Assembly (NCBI GenBank): GCA_963555705.1
Contig: OY743169.1
Coordinates: forward strand, 48,658,124 to 48,722,123
Length of the DNA stretch: 64,000 nucleotides
Direction of reading: 5' to 3'
Source: Ligustrum vulgare
Lineage: Eukaryota > Streptophyta > Magnoliopsida > Lamiales > Oleaceae
In this document: positions 12,291 to 23,880 of the stretch, one piece after another
How the letters are laid out: each line of letters starts with the position of its first letter
How positions within the stretch are numbered: the stretch's first letter is position 1
Made by a program: the position numbers and the translations under genes
The notes under the pieces: model-generated
What the model was told of the DNA's origin: nothing
The model's database searches: none
What the model saw: only the letters and a program-made list of their open reading frames with translations

Positions 12291-12759
12291 TCAAACGTAG
12301 AAAACAAAGCTCCAAAAACATGAAAATGAAAACAATTCTGGTAATCAAACAGTCTATTTTGTCCTTATTTTTGTAATCGAAAAAGAATAATAATATTATT
12401 GTGTGTACAGTGTACTCCCACAAAAATTTCTATAAAATATTTATAACACACGTAGTCTACCATCGCCTGTCTCTAGGACGACTTCCTCCGCCACATCTGT
12501 TGGATCGATTTTCTGTGTTCTTCGTCGTTAGCCACGCTAGCCTTCACCGCCAAAGTCAGGTAACAAGAATGTTACGGCTGGTGGACGAGTGACACATTAT
12601 GAAGTTCAATGAGTAAGTGATAATATTCTAAAGTTCGGTGGGTTAAGTAGTTACGTTTTTAAAGTTCAGCGAGTGTTTATTAAACTAATTCGAGATATTT
12701 CCTGAATTAGACCCCACATCCATAATTTTATCAAACCCAATCCTCACATCACAAGCGGT
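12291..12759. other. Upstream region of the PAP phosphatase gene
   Basis: No gene seen. It separates the MULE remnant from the nucleotidase gene and probably holds its promoter; no TATA box stands out clearly. Confidence 0.35.
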
Positions 12760-15719
12760 TTGATTCCCGCACAACATCAAAAAAATCAAAGGATAAAAAT
12801 TCCCCTGTATTTGTGCGCGTGCTGTATGACTGGATTTTCTTTAAAATGCCCAACGTCTTTCTCAAGTTTTTCAGCTAAAACTCCTCTTCCGCAAATCCAA
12901 ATCCAATCTAGAAGAAGAAATATCTACATTTCCCCCAATACACCAAGTTTTTCTTCACTGTTTGACAGAAACTTGCGCTCAATTTTAACCAACTACCCGT
13001 TTAGCCAAACGCAAAACATAGTTTGTGTAACCATGGAAGCTTATAACGACACAGCTGTTGAATCCCTTGTGTCGGATAAGTATTTTAATGAATTGGAAGT
13101 TGCTGTGAAGGCAGTGCAGATGGCGTGTTTGCTTTGCCAGAGAATTCAACAAACTTTGCTTTCTAAAGCAAATCACCATGTACAATCTAAGGATGATAAC
13201 TCTCCCGTTACAATTGCAGGTAATTCTTTTACCCATTTCTTGTTTTACTTTTCTCTGTTGGTTTTTGACTCGAAAAATTTCCGGATTTTACATTCGATTA
13301 TATTTGTTGGATTTAAATCAGAAAATGTGGCAGAACTTGATTGTCTGGTTAGCAAATACGCAACTCTTAAGAGCAAGGTAGTTTTTAAATTACTAGTAAA
13401 AGAATTGATTTCTATTTAGTGAGTTATATTGGAAGCTTTGTCATCAATAAAAGGAATTAGCGTGTGGCTGTTGAACATAAAGTAATTCAAATTTATAAGG
13501 GAGGATCATTGAACATAAAGTAATTCAAATTTATTAGCCTCCATTTGTCAAATTTATAAATTGTTTATAAAGAGGAATAATAGTAAGTCCCACAAAATGT
13601 GTAGATAATAATTAGTGATTATGGATGTGTAGTTGAAATTAATATTTAACTGAATTTCTAAACCAATTTATAAATTGTATCCAAACGGTGGCTAAGAAAA
13701 CCAGTTTGGTTCTACGCCGTGGAGATCTATCATGGAATCCATTGACTTGAAGATTATTGAAGAAGAACAGACAAGGTAGCAATATATGCTAATGTTTTCT
13801 TTTTTTTCCCTCTCTCGCTTAGCAAAATCAAAAGTAAGCTGATTGTAAAAGCGCTGTAGCCATTTGCTAAGGAAGAAAGGAATTTCTATCACACGTTAAG
13901 AATATGTATTTATGATGATATATACCATTATTTGTGTGATCTAGTAGGGATGGTGGTAGAGAATTTTCTACTGAGAAATGCTTGTATCGATTTTACGCAT
14001 CCGGTCCTTATCTTTTAATTTATTCATTTCTAAACTTACAAGAAGCATTCAAAAATTAGGATTTATTATGTATATAAATTCACAAATAGCATAATTTATG
14101 GTAAACAAGTAACATTCACTTTTACATAATTGTGAAGCGAGTTTATGGTGATTGAAGAACATTCAATCAAGAATTATCTTTTCCCGTGTAATGGACATTG
14201 GAGATAAAAAAGGAAATGAAAGAGAAATGTATCCAATTCTTAAGCCTCGTGTCAAATTTCATGTGTATGAGCCCTTAATCAAACAAGTAGTGTTCTAGAT
14301 CATGTAATGTTTCTTAAAGATTCCTGTATTGAGCATAGAATTACTTGCACAAAACATACGACTTGACAATTTTACTTCCAAAAGGTCTAGCTCGAATAGG
14401 TTTTTATGACATAGGTTGGATTGGCTAATGCTCCAATTGCTACTTATAAGCAGATTGGAGTGTCCAAGGAATTGTGAGCTGGGTACTGTCTGAGGCTCTT
14501 GGTCCCGATAATATATCCATTGTTGCTGAAGAAGATGTTCAAGTACTATCCAAGATTGACGCATTTGGGTTACTGGAAGCTATAGTGAAGACAGTTAATG
14601 ATTGTCTGGCCGAAGCACCCCGGTTTGGACTAAGAGCACCCATTATGGCTCTCAGTACTTCAGAGGTTCTCGAGGCCATTGATAGATGCAACTCGACGGG
14701 GGGCTATAGTGGAAGATTTTGGGTGCTGGATCCTGTTGATGGCACATTGGGATTTCTACGTGGGGATCAATATGCAATTGCTCTTGCTTTGATTGAAGAT
14801 GGAGAACCCGTGCTTGGAGTTCTTGGATGTCCAAATTATCCTGTGAAGAAGGAATGTTTGAGTTACCATAATGGCTACCATAGAATTGTGTCTAGGTTAA
14901 CTTCAATGTCATCTGAATCTTGGGATAGAGGTTGCGTGGTGTATGCAAGCAAAAATTGTGCTAATGCGTGGATGCAGCCACTACTCCATAAAGAAAAGAA
15001 ATTTGTTTGGCCGAACTCTGCAAGGCATACCAAAGTCTCCTCCGTTGAAAACCCTGCATTGGAAACCTTTTGTGAACCAGTCGAGAAGGCTAATCAAGCC
15101 ATTCCTTCACAGCAGGAGTGGCTCACAGTATTGGACTAATGTAATTTTTTCTCCATTCCCTTCTGCTTTCGTGAACTCCATGACCAAGGCCTGTACATTA
15201 TCTTGACCAATTTCCTGTGATATGCTTGCTATCTTCTATAGTAACCGTATCATTCCAAATGCACAAAAACTTATCTAGTAACTCATAGAAACCAACAGAT
15301 AAGTAACTTTACCATCCCACCCTAACCCATCCGAAACAAACGAGTGACAAGGAATCAACCATTTTCTGAAAATCAGTTCATTGTGTAAAAACCTCACGAC
15401 CGGTATTGATCGCAGGAATCAACCATTACGTATCCATTCCATGGTAAAGTATGCAGCCATAACCAGAGGAGATGCTGAAGTATTCATGAAGTTTGCCAAG
15501 GCTGGCTACAAAGAGAAGATATGGGATCATGCAGCTGGTGTTGTTATTGTTCAAGAAGCCGGTGGTGTGGTAACTGATGCCGGAGGTCAACCACTATGCT
15601 TTTCTAAAGGTATGTACTTGGAAGGTCTTGACCGAGGTATAATTGCTTGTGCTGGAGCTAGATTGCACGAAAAGATCGTCAAGGATATTGATGGTAGCTG
15701 GGATTCTTCGAGCCTCTAG
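12760..15719 (+). pseudogene. 3'(2'),5'-bisphosphate nucleotidase (PAP phosphatase, HAL2/AHL-like), three exons, one frameshift
   Basis: The family is Mg-dependent, Li-sensitive inositol-monophosphatase-fold enzymes that hydrolyse 3'-phosphoadenosine 5'-phosphate to AMP, clearing a sulfation by-product. Exons by GT-AG and homology: 12760 (or 13033)-13219, 14454-15140, 15416-15719. Seen: SKDDNSPVTIA|DWSVQ across intron 1, AEED, DPVDGT at 14729-14746 followed by LGFLRGDQYA, CPNYPVKKECLS, and in exon 3 VKYAAITRGDAEVFMKFAK, WDHAAGVVIVQEAGG and TDAGG; stop at 15719. The conserved-core ATG is 13033 (MEAYND). An in-frame extension from 12760 is Ser/Arg-rich like a transit peptide. One base is missing near 15093 (after EPVEKAN), so the frame stops at 15137 while the family sequence continues one frame over to the donor at 15141. 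It is otherwise intact, so this is a recent lesion or an assembly error. Sequence matches the AHL subtype better than SAL1. Confidence 0.85.
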
Positions 15720-17500
15720 TCTCACTTGTACATTGCCAAGTTACCAGTAGTGTTTTCCTGGCATTATAAATACCATAATTAAAATGTTTATCTGGATAAT
15801 AATTGATCAACATGCTATATGAATAATTTCCTTGCCTATCATATGATGTTTTTCAAATTCTTTTAATACTCCAAGCCTAACTGAAAAGTGTGTCTATATT
15901 AGTCGACCAACTTTTTTCTCTGAATCATTTAAATGATCTAGGCTTTGGTCTTGCTTATCTGACTTTCTTTCTGGCAGAAGTAGAAAAAGGAATAAATAAG
16001 GTGATAATTTGATTCTTCTGTCACCATAGTAAATAGGCGAGAAAATAGAATTTCTTTCATTGTCTTCACAAAAAAGCTAAAAATAAAATAAAATAGGAGG
16101 AAGATATCATTTCTGCCCTAGTTCTTCTTGTGGTGACAATTTCAAATTTAACCTCATCATTGGATAAAGATCAAATTGTATACAAGATGAAAGTTGCGAA
16201 AAAGAGAATCGCTAAATGGATTCATGGTTTACTGAGATGGATAAGATGTGAAATGAAAATCAAAAGTAGAGGTGGAGTCGATTGAAGATAAGTTATGGTT
16301 CGACAACCTAAGGACTGAGACGCTTTGTTTGAAGGGGGGGTATAGTCATAGATATGGGTTGAGGCCAACAAGTATTGGTGCAAATGATGACATTGAATTG
16401 AAGGCCTGTTCGTGTCTAGTGGTTGTCCCTCTTGGCCTTCTCTTTTAATGGCTCTGCTTCTTTGTTTCCATGTTATAACTGTCTACTTGGTGTTGTATAC
16501 TTGTATAGGAGGTATTTAGGCAGATAGTGGAAAATACGATGCCACATTAATGTCATCTGGAACGTCATTTTGATCCTCAGCCTTGTCCTGGACAAATAAT
16601 GCAACATGTTTTGATTAAGAAAGCAGAGAAAAGGCCAACACTGAGTTTGAAAATGGGGATTTTGTTGAAGTCCCATTTGCATAGGCTCTAGGAATTCTTT
16701 GGTGGTTTGTGGTACCAGTCTCGCACCACTACAGCCCTGTTGCGCAGGTAACATGCATTTCCTTCCAAAAGAAGGATTTCTATGAGTCTATTGTCATACA
16801 TGCATCACATCTACACATTTTTCACACTCGTTCCATCTAGCCTGCCTCTGTTTGGCTCTTTCATGGTGATTATAAACCAGTTTTTTTCATTTTTCGATGT
16901 ATGATGTGTGATTAAAAATTGGAGAGAGAAAATACGTGTGATTAAAAAGTAGTTTGGAAAATTGTATATATTATAATTTGGTTTATATGCCAAAAACAAC
17001 CCTTTAACAAACAGAGGCCTAACGATTTGGACACGACTGAAAGATCCCTTATCTTGAGTGGCCTTGTAAACGTCTCAATGCATTCCACAGTTTCCAATCT
17101 AATTTTTCGTGTTATTTTTTCTTTATGTTCGTTTTCGCTAAGATCATGCTTTTTAAGTCTTTTCATCATCGATTCTAAAGTAAATATTTCGTATTCATGA
17201 AGGACTCGTGGGCTAGAATCCATAAGAAAAATACCTTTAAAACCTATATTAAAGCAGCAACTTGCAATGCCGATCCTGACTATAGGTGAGGTTGGCGATC
17301 GCCTATTGGTGAGGGCCCAAATTTATATATGCATATTTTATTTATAATAAAGAAAATTTCTTCAATGGTCCTTTGATACATTCATGACATTTTTTTTTTC
17401 AGCGTTTTCTCTCTTCTTTTTTCCCCTTTGCCATTTCTTTCATTTGTTACAATGATCTTTCTGTTTTTATTTTCTTTGTTGTTTAGTCGTTCTCAATTTC
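15720..17500. other. Intergenic, no supported gene
   Basis: Downstream of the nucleotidase there are only short unsupported ORFs. A minus-strand ORF at 16942-17223 is soluble and charged (LESMMKRLKKHD), but I recognise no family. A GGGGGGG run lies near 16335. Confidence 0.35.
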
Positions 17501-17506
17501 TCTCAC

Positions 17507-18480
17507 TCAAGTACTGTTATAAATTATTTTATGCCAAATTATATTCTATTGCTACGTAAAGAAATGAAATAAATGCCAAACTAATTGATTGAAGAACAAA
17601 ATGGTGGATTGAGGCTAGAGTTTGGCTCTATCTCTTTAAGACGAATTTGCCTCGGTATAGTGCTAACAAATTGATGGTAATCATCTTTCAAGATACAACA
17701 ATCATTCTCTTGTAGTAGTAGTACTCCAAACAGTAAAATAGATGAACTAGAAAGGTTTTATACACTTCGAACGAATGATATGATGTGCAGATAGAAATAT
17801 GACTTAATGGAAGAAGTAACTTAATGGAAGAAGTTTGATGATTAAATGAGCAAAATTTGAACAAGTTATAAAATGCCAAATGTCACAAATGAAATGATAC
17901 AACTTTTGAACTTTGTAATTATAGTACCAATGATTTTAGTTTGAATGGACGGGACCAAAAAGATACATTGCTTTTTGTTTAGACACCTTTTAGAAATTCG
18001 GATAAATAATTAATTTGGAAGATAAATAAATAAAATAATAATTTTATTTTATTTGTCCAAAAAGAAATAATGGGCCAAGAACAATCCATGACCCACGACC
18101 TACGCTCAAGACCGAGCCTGTGCCGAGCTAGTTAGATGGACGGCGGCGCGCATGCGTATGGGCTTTGGACCAAGCCCAACATTGTCTATATCTCCTCTCC
18201 TTGAAAGACTTTTGATGCCCATTGGGGACAAAACCCAATTTTTCAAAACTTCTCTTACAAGTTGACATTTAGCACTAATTTCTTGTTCATTTGGAAATGG
18301 TTTTTTGAAATCAAATATACCCTGAACTTCTACTCACAGAGTATAACGTATTCGTCCATTCAACTGTTCAAAACGAATATCGGAACTCACCCGAGTATTT
18401 GGTAAAAGTTGAATACTTTCAACTTTAGTTACTACTTTAAACTTTAATTAACCAATTTTCAAAATTCCCCCACATGAAGG
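17507..18480. repeat. Dispersed repeat, copy A (pair of 37998-39180)
   Basis: Collinear with 37998-39180. Shared blocks include ACGTAAAGAAA followed by AATAAATGCCAAA, GGACTCTATCTCTTTAAG-like, ACTTAATGGAAGAAGTTTGA, and the GC-rich segment around GTGGGCTTTGGACC. Same orientation, clearly diverged. The class is not identified; it may be an LTR or a non-autonomous element. Confidence 0.6.
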
Positions 18481-19560
18481 AAAATTATCAAAATATACAA
18501 ATGAAATGTAGATATAAAAAGAGTGTACAAGTGGATAGCTATTGCATCACCATAGGTAGCTTGCGGCTTTGAACATGCATTAGATGAATACTCTCAGATT
18601 TACTTGGCTTGTAAGTGAACGCGGTATCTTAAACTATCCATCTGTTGGTGTAAAACAAGACAATATTACCTACACGATAATCTTCCTAACAGTTATTTGG
18701 TTCTCATAGTTGTGCTCATTTTGGCATTGAACAACTCTTGGCCTTTTATAAGTGCTTTAGTGAATTAAAGCCCAAAATTCTCACAGAAACGGCCTCACTT
18801 CAGACTTATATAGGTGATCTCCCATTAAGAGCATTTTCCCTACTTTCCTTGATTTATTTAAAATATAGGAATCATTAAAAGTTAAAACTTAACCTCATAC
18901 ACTCTGCATAAAGGACTTTTCTTTATCACCGGGGACTGAGTAGGAGCTTTATTCTTAAGTGCTTAACTGAATCTTCATAACTTAGTTGTTCGATTGAACC
19001 AAAATCTTGAAATCTCCATTCAACAAGGTTGAGTTACCTTTACAAAAACTTCATGCGTAGTAGGCTTTTAAGCCCATTTTCTTTGACAAGCAATGTACTT
19101 CATCTCTTGGTAAACTTTTTGGGGGTAAGTACACAACTACACAAGTTGAGGGACTTGTATTTTTAATATCAGTTATTTTAAAACAAATCTCGACATTATA
19201 AAACTTATTTAGGAAAATCAGGTATAAACATTAAACCCATTCTTACAATAACCACTAACCAGAACGGCGATATTAAACCCATTCTTACCCTAACCACTAA
19301 CCAGAACGGCGATCTCTACCAGAATCCATCCAAAAATCATGCTAAAATCACGAACCGCGGCTACATTGATGTCTTAAAAATCGATCGGCGACTAGCTGTT
19401 CTTATTTCAAATCCGTTGGCGAGGCTCATCAACATCATTACACTAGATTTTCACATTCTTACCGAGATACATATTTCAAGGACATTATACTTAAATTCCA
19501 GGTTCGTCATTACCATTGCAGAAGTATTCCGAGAGCATGATAGATCTTATAAATAAAGTA
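18481..19560. other. Unclassified repeat-like DNA with a 42-bp tandem duplication
   Basis: No gene. A 42-bp unit starting ATTAAACCCATTCTTAC is present twice in tandem at 19230-19271 and 19272-19313 with few differences. Confidence 0.4.
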
Positions 19561-19589
19561 TTCCGATAGCATGATATTATTATAGTTAC

Positions 19590-20455
19590 AACTTGTAACT
19601 ATAATAATAGTTCATATATGGAATTATAGATTTGAGTAGCTTTGATTGTTGTATGTTATGTTATTAGAAGTGATTACTTGAATTGCATTTATTTTGTAGC
19701 CAATTTCACTTGTAATTACAATTATTTACAATTGTAACTAGTTGCGTTTTGTAACTAATTACAATTGTAACTTTTTCTAACTAACTAATTACAATAAGCT
19801 ACAATTGTAATTAGTTACAAAAAAAAAAAAAGAATTACAACTGTAACTAAATACAATTGTAATTAGTTACAAATAAGTTACAAATGTAATTAGTTACAAT
19901 TGTATCTTATTGTAATTAGTTAGAAAAAGTTACAATTGTAATTAGTTACAATTGCATCTTATTGTAATTTGTTAGAAAAAGTTATAATTGTAATAGTTAA
20001 AAGGCAAAATTGTAACTAATTACAATTGTAACTAATAATTGTAACTAATTACAATCGTAGCTTATTGTAATTAGTTAGAAAAAGTTACAATTGTAATTAG
20101 CTAAAAGTTACAATTGTTAATTACAAAAAATAATGAATTACAACTGTAACTAAATACAATTGTAATTAGTTACAAATAAGTTACAATTGTAATTAATTAA
20201 TAGGCAAAATTGTAAATAATTACAATTGTAACTTATTGTAATTAGTTACAATAAGTTACAACTGTAACTAATTACAATTGTATCTTATTGTAATTAGTTA
20301 GAGAAAGTTACAATTGTAATTTGTTAAAAGTTACAATTGTTAATTACAAAAAATAATGCATTACAACTGTAACAAACAAATTAAAACCTCTTGTCCCATA
20401 TTAGGGGCAGCATTGCACTCTGACTTCTTATCCTTCACCCCTTCTTTTAAAATTA
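19590..20455 (-). repeat. Shuffled duplicate of Ulp1-gene intron/exon pieces plus TTACAATTGTAA repeats
   Basis: 19590-19740 resembles 23390-23560 (intron of the Ulp1 gene). 20380-20450 is nearly identical to 26195-26265, which includes coding DNA of the coiled-coil exon (three differences in about 60 bases). The space between is packed with TTACAATTGTAA and TTGTAATTAGTTACAA words. This is a rearranged, noncoding partial copy of the peptidase gene lying upstream of the transposase. Confidence 0.65.
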
Positions 20456-20509
20456 CAACTTGATTGAATTTCTGTAATTAGTTACAAACTTCATTTTTTA
20501 TGTGCAGTT

Positions 20510-22053
20510 ATGGATTCACTGAATGTCTTCATGCATTATGGTGGATTTTGGGATGAGTTCAATAACTACACAGGCCTAAAGGTAGCAGGGATCCTCATAT
20601 GCACTACAACTACATACTACAGCATGTTGGATGTTGTTTTCACAAGATTAAATTTGGATCCACTGTTGAATAGATTGAGAATACGATATATAGTGGACAA
20701 AAACATGGAGCCAATGAGTATTGTTGATGATAGTTTCCTAACTTTCTATTTAGAGCTGAGAAGGAAGGCCAAAGATCTAACAAGTTTTCCATTGTGTGTA
20801 GAGGTTGAGCAACTTTATCGTGGCACAGACCTTTTACCACCAGTTCCTAATGAGTTAACCACTATACCTACTGACTCTGGGGTTTCATCTATACTTAGCA
20901 TACACCAAACTGGTGCAATTGAGATCTCAGCAGCAAGAATACCAACACTAGATGAGGTGGCTCAAGAACTTTGTGAAATGGTTGAAACCACAAAAATTAC
21001 CCCTATTGCAGATGATAAAGAGCTGATTACAGATCCAAGAGGCGATGCAATTGAAAAAGGGCAGGTATTCCGTACTAAGATTGTGTTAAAGAAGAGTATG
21101 GCCCTATATGCTATAAACAAAAAATTCCAGTTCATAGTGAAAAGATCAGACAGAAAGGAGTATGTTCTTAAATGTTTATGTGCTGATTGTGACTGGATGT
21201 TTAGGGCATCAAAGTTTTGTAGAACTGACATGTTCAAGATAAGAGATATAAAAGAGGGTCATAAGTGCGGATTGGATATAATGTTGGGAAATCATAGACA
21301 GGCAACAAGCTCAATAATAGGTGATGTAATTAAGCATAAATACACCTCTACAAAGACCATATACAGGCCAGCTGACATCATGCATGATATGTTAACTACA
21401 TATGGTCTGGATTTGAATTATCAAAAGGCTTGGAAGGCAAAGGAACATGCCTTTTGTGCTATAATGGGGGATCCTGAAGATTCTTATGGGAAGATACCTG
21501 CTTATTTAGAAATGTTGAAGGAAAAGAATCTAGGATCTATTGCAAGATTTGAAACCAATGAAAACAATCAGTTTAGGTATCTATATATAGCTTTAGCTGC
21601 TTCAATTGATGGCTGGAAATTCTGCAAGCCTGTTGTTGTTGTTGATGGTACATTTTTGACAGGGCATTATGGTGAGACTTTATTAATGGCTTGTGGACAA
21701 GATGCAAACAATAACATTTATCTACTTCCATTTGGGATTGGAGATTCAGAAAATGATAACTTCTGGGAATGGTTCTTTTTAAGGTTAAAAGAAACATATG
21801 GTGAAAGAGAAGATTTGTGTATAATATCAGATCGATGCCCTAGCATTAGGAATGCAACCCAAAAAGTTTTCCCAAATGCATTTCATGGACTGTGTTCTTA
21901 TCACTTGTTGAATAACCTAAAGAAAAATACTCAAAGAAATCTAAAGAGATAGCAGTATCATTCAACACTGCAGCAAGAGCATATACAATAGGTGAATTTG
22001 AATATCAAATGAAGCAGCTGGACAAAATTGACAAAGATATCCGACGTTACCTG
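20510..22053 (+). pseudogene. MULE transposase, N-terminal and catalytic part (frameshifted, 3' end missing)
   Basis: An open frame of 480 codons from ATG 20510. Order: N-terminal PB1-like region typical of Kaonashi-type proteins (residues 1-100); MuDR zinc-binding domain about residues 195-260 (CLCADCDW ... EGHKC); transposase core from about 285. The first catalytic Asp is in VVVVDGTFLTGHYG (~376), the second in CIISDRCPSIRNA (~442), then the C-x-x-H of FHGLCSYHLLNNLKK. One A is missing in the run at 21922-21927, giving a premature stop at 21950. Past it, in the next frame, family sequence continues (AVSFNTAARAYTIGEFEY to DIRRYL) to a good splice donor at 22054. No downstream exon with the SWIM finger was found, so the copy is truncated. 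It would act in the nucleus by DDE cut-and-paste if intact. Confidence 0.8.
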
Positions 22054-23127
22054 GTATGTTTGGTTTATTTATGCTACTTTTTACATGTATTTTTTGCAAA
22101 TGTAATTAGGTTACGAAACTACAACTACTTAGTTACAATTTATAACTACAAAGCTGCAAATTGTAATTAGTTACTAATTACAATTGTAATTAGTTAGTTA
22201 CAATTTTGTAACTACAAAAATTAATTAGTTACAATTATCACTAAATAGTTACAAAAAAGAATAAGAACTGTGGGGTCCTAAAATTGTAGCCAGATTAACC
22301 GTTACTCTCTTTTTATATTACTTGATTGATACTATTCGTTCCTTACATTAGAAAGCTTGACATTATACTATTCATTATATCAGATTGTGTCGAAAAATAT
22401 AGAATATATACTATATTTGACTCTCTTTATATTTGTCAGTTTGTTGATGGATTACAATTCAATATTGTTATATTTGTCAGTTTGTTGATTGATTACAATT
22501 CTGTTAATTGATTAAAAGTTGTCAGTTTGTACCTAATTATACATTGAAATTAGTCAAAATGTAACTTCATTTTTTATTTGTAACTGTTTACAATTTGTAA
22601 TTAATTAAATGATTACAAGTTGCCAGTTTGTAGCTATTTATACATTAAATTTAATAAAAAATGTAACTTCATTTAGGTAATTTGTAACTAATCACATACT
22701 GTAATTAGATCGTACGTTTTTTTTGTAACTATTTACAATTTGTAATTAATTACAAATCAGTAAATTGTTTACAAATTGCCAGTTTGTACCCAATTATATA
22801 TTGAATTTTATCAAATATAACTTGTAACTTAATCACATACTGTAAAATAGACCTAAGGATCAAATTAAAAAAGAACAAAAGTAGACTAAAGCAAAATCTA
22901 CCACCAGTCTCTATCATTAGCTACTGCTTGACAAATCATTCATGTTCAATATTTACATATCTACTACGTTTCTGATGTTACACAATGTTAACCCAGCATT
23001 AAAAATATGTCAGATGGATCCAAACAGCTGCTTTACAAACCTACATTAGTTTCTAGTTTCTTTACAAAAAGAATCAACAAACGATCATCTTCTGCACATC
23101 TTTACAAAAAATCTTTGAACACAATTA
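22054..23127. repeat. Spacer between transposase and Ulp1 gene, rich in TTACAA/TTGTAA words
   Basis: It contains many TTGTAACT/AGTTACAA words at 22100-22260 and 22560-22830, and no coding exon that I can recognise. The expected 3' exons of the transposase are absent. Confidence 0.55.
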
Positions 23128-23324
23128 TTATGCATCTTCCATCTTCTTCGGCTTCTTGCGACCATGTTTTTGTGGCACATCTTCACTGCACTTTGCATAT
23201 TTGAACAATTGTACTGCCAATTGGTGTCTTGCCTCTTCTGTGTCAAACTCTTCAATTTTCTTTCCATTAATTATAAACTCTGTAAACTTGATAATAAAGA
23301 TGCCACAGTCATGCCTGCATGTTA

Positions 23325-23351
23325 AAATAATAATAATAATAATAATAATAA
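23325..23351. repeat. (AAT)n microsatellite
   Basis: About eight AAT units in the last intron of the Ulp1-like gene. Confidence 0.85.
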
Positions 23352-23379
23352 GTCAGCCATATATTGTAACTATATAATG

Positions 23380-23880
23380 ATAGTTCATATATAGAATTAC
23401 CAATTGTAACTATAATGATAGTTCATATATAGAATTACAGATTTGTAACTAGTTACAAATTGATTTGTAATTGAATTTGAGAAGCTTTGATTGTTGTATG
23501 TTATTAGAAGTGATTAAGTGATTACTTGAATTACATTTATTTTGTAACTAATTTCAATTACAACTAGTTACAAATAAGTTACATTACAATTGTAATTAGT
23601 TACAATGAGTTACAATTGTAATTAGTTACAAAAAGTTACGATTGTAATTAGTTACAATGAGTTACAATTTTGTAACTAATTTCAATTACAACTAGTTACA
23701 AATAAGTTACAATTGTAACTAATTACAATTGTAATTAGTTACAATGAGTTTCAATTGTAATTAGTTACAAAAAGTTACGATTGTAATTAGTTACAATGAG
23801 ATACAATGAGTTACAATAAGTTACAATTGTAACTAATTACAATTGTAACTTATTGTAATTAGTTACATATTTCCATTTGG
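23380..23880. repeat. Palindromic TTACAATTGTAA array in Ulp1-gene intron
   Basis: Dense alternation of TTACAATTGTAA and TTGTAATTAGTTACAA. A duplicated ~37-base unit (ATGATAGTTCATATATAG) is at its left end. Confidence 0.85.

Noticed and set aside
12985..13236. Minus-strand ORF over exon 1 of the PAP phosphatase
   Set aside because: Antisense shadow of a well-supported exon.
16942..17223. 93-codon minus-strand charged ORF
   Set aside because: No recognisable domain, no neighbouring exons or promoter; kept only as a remark.
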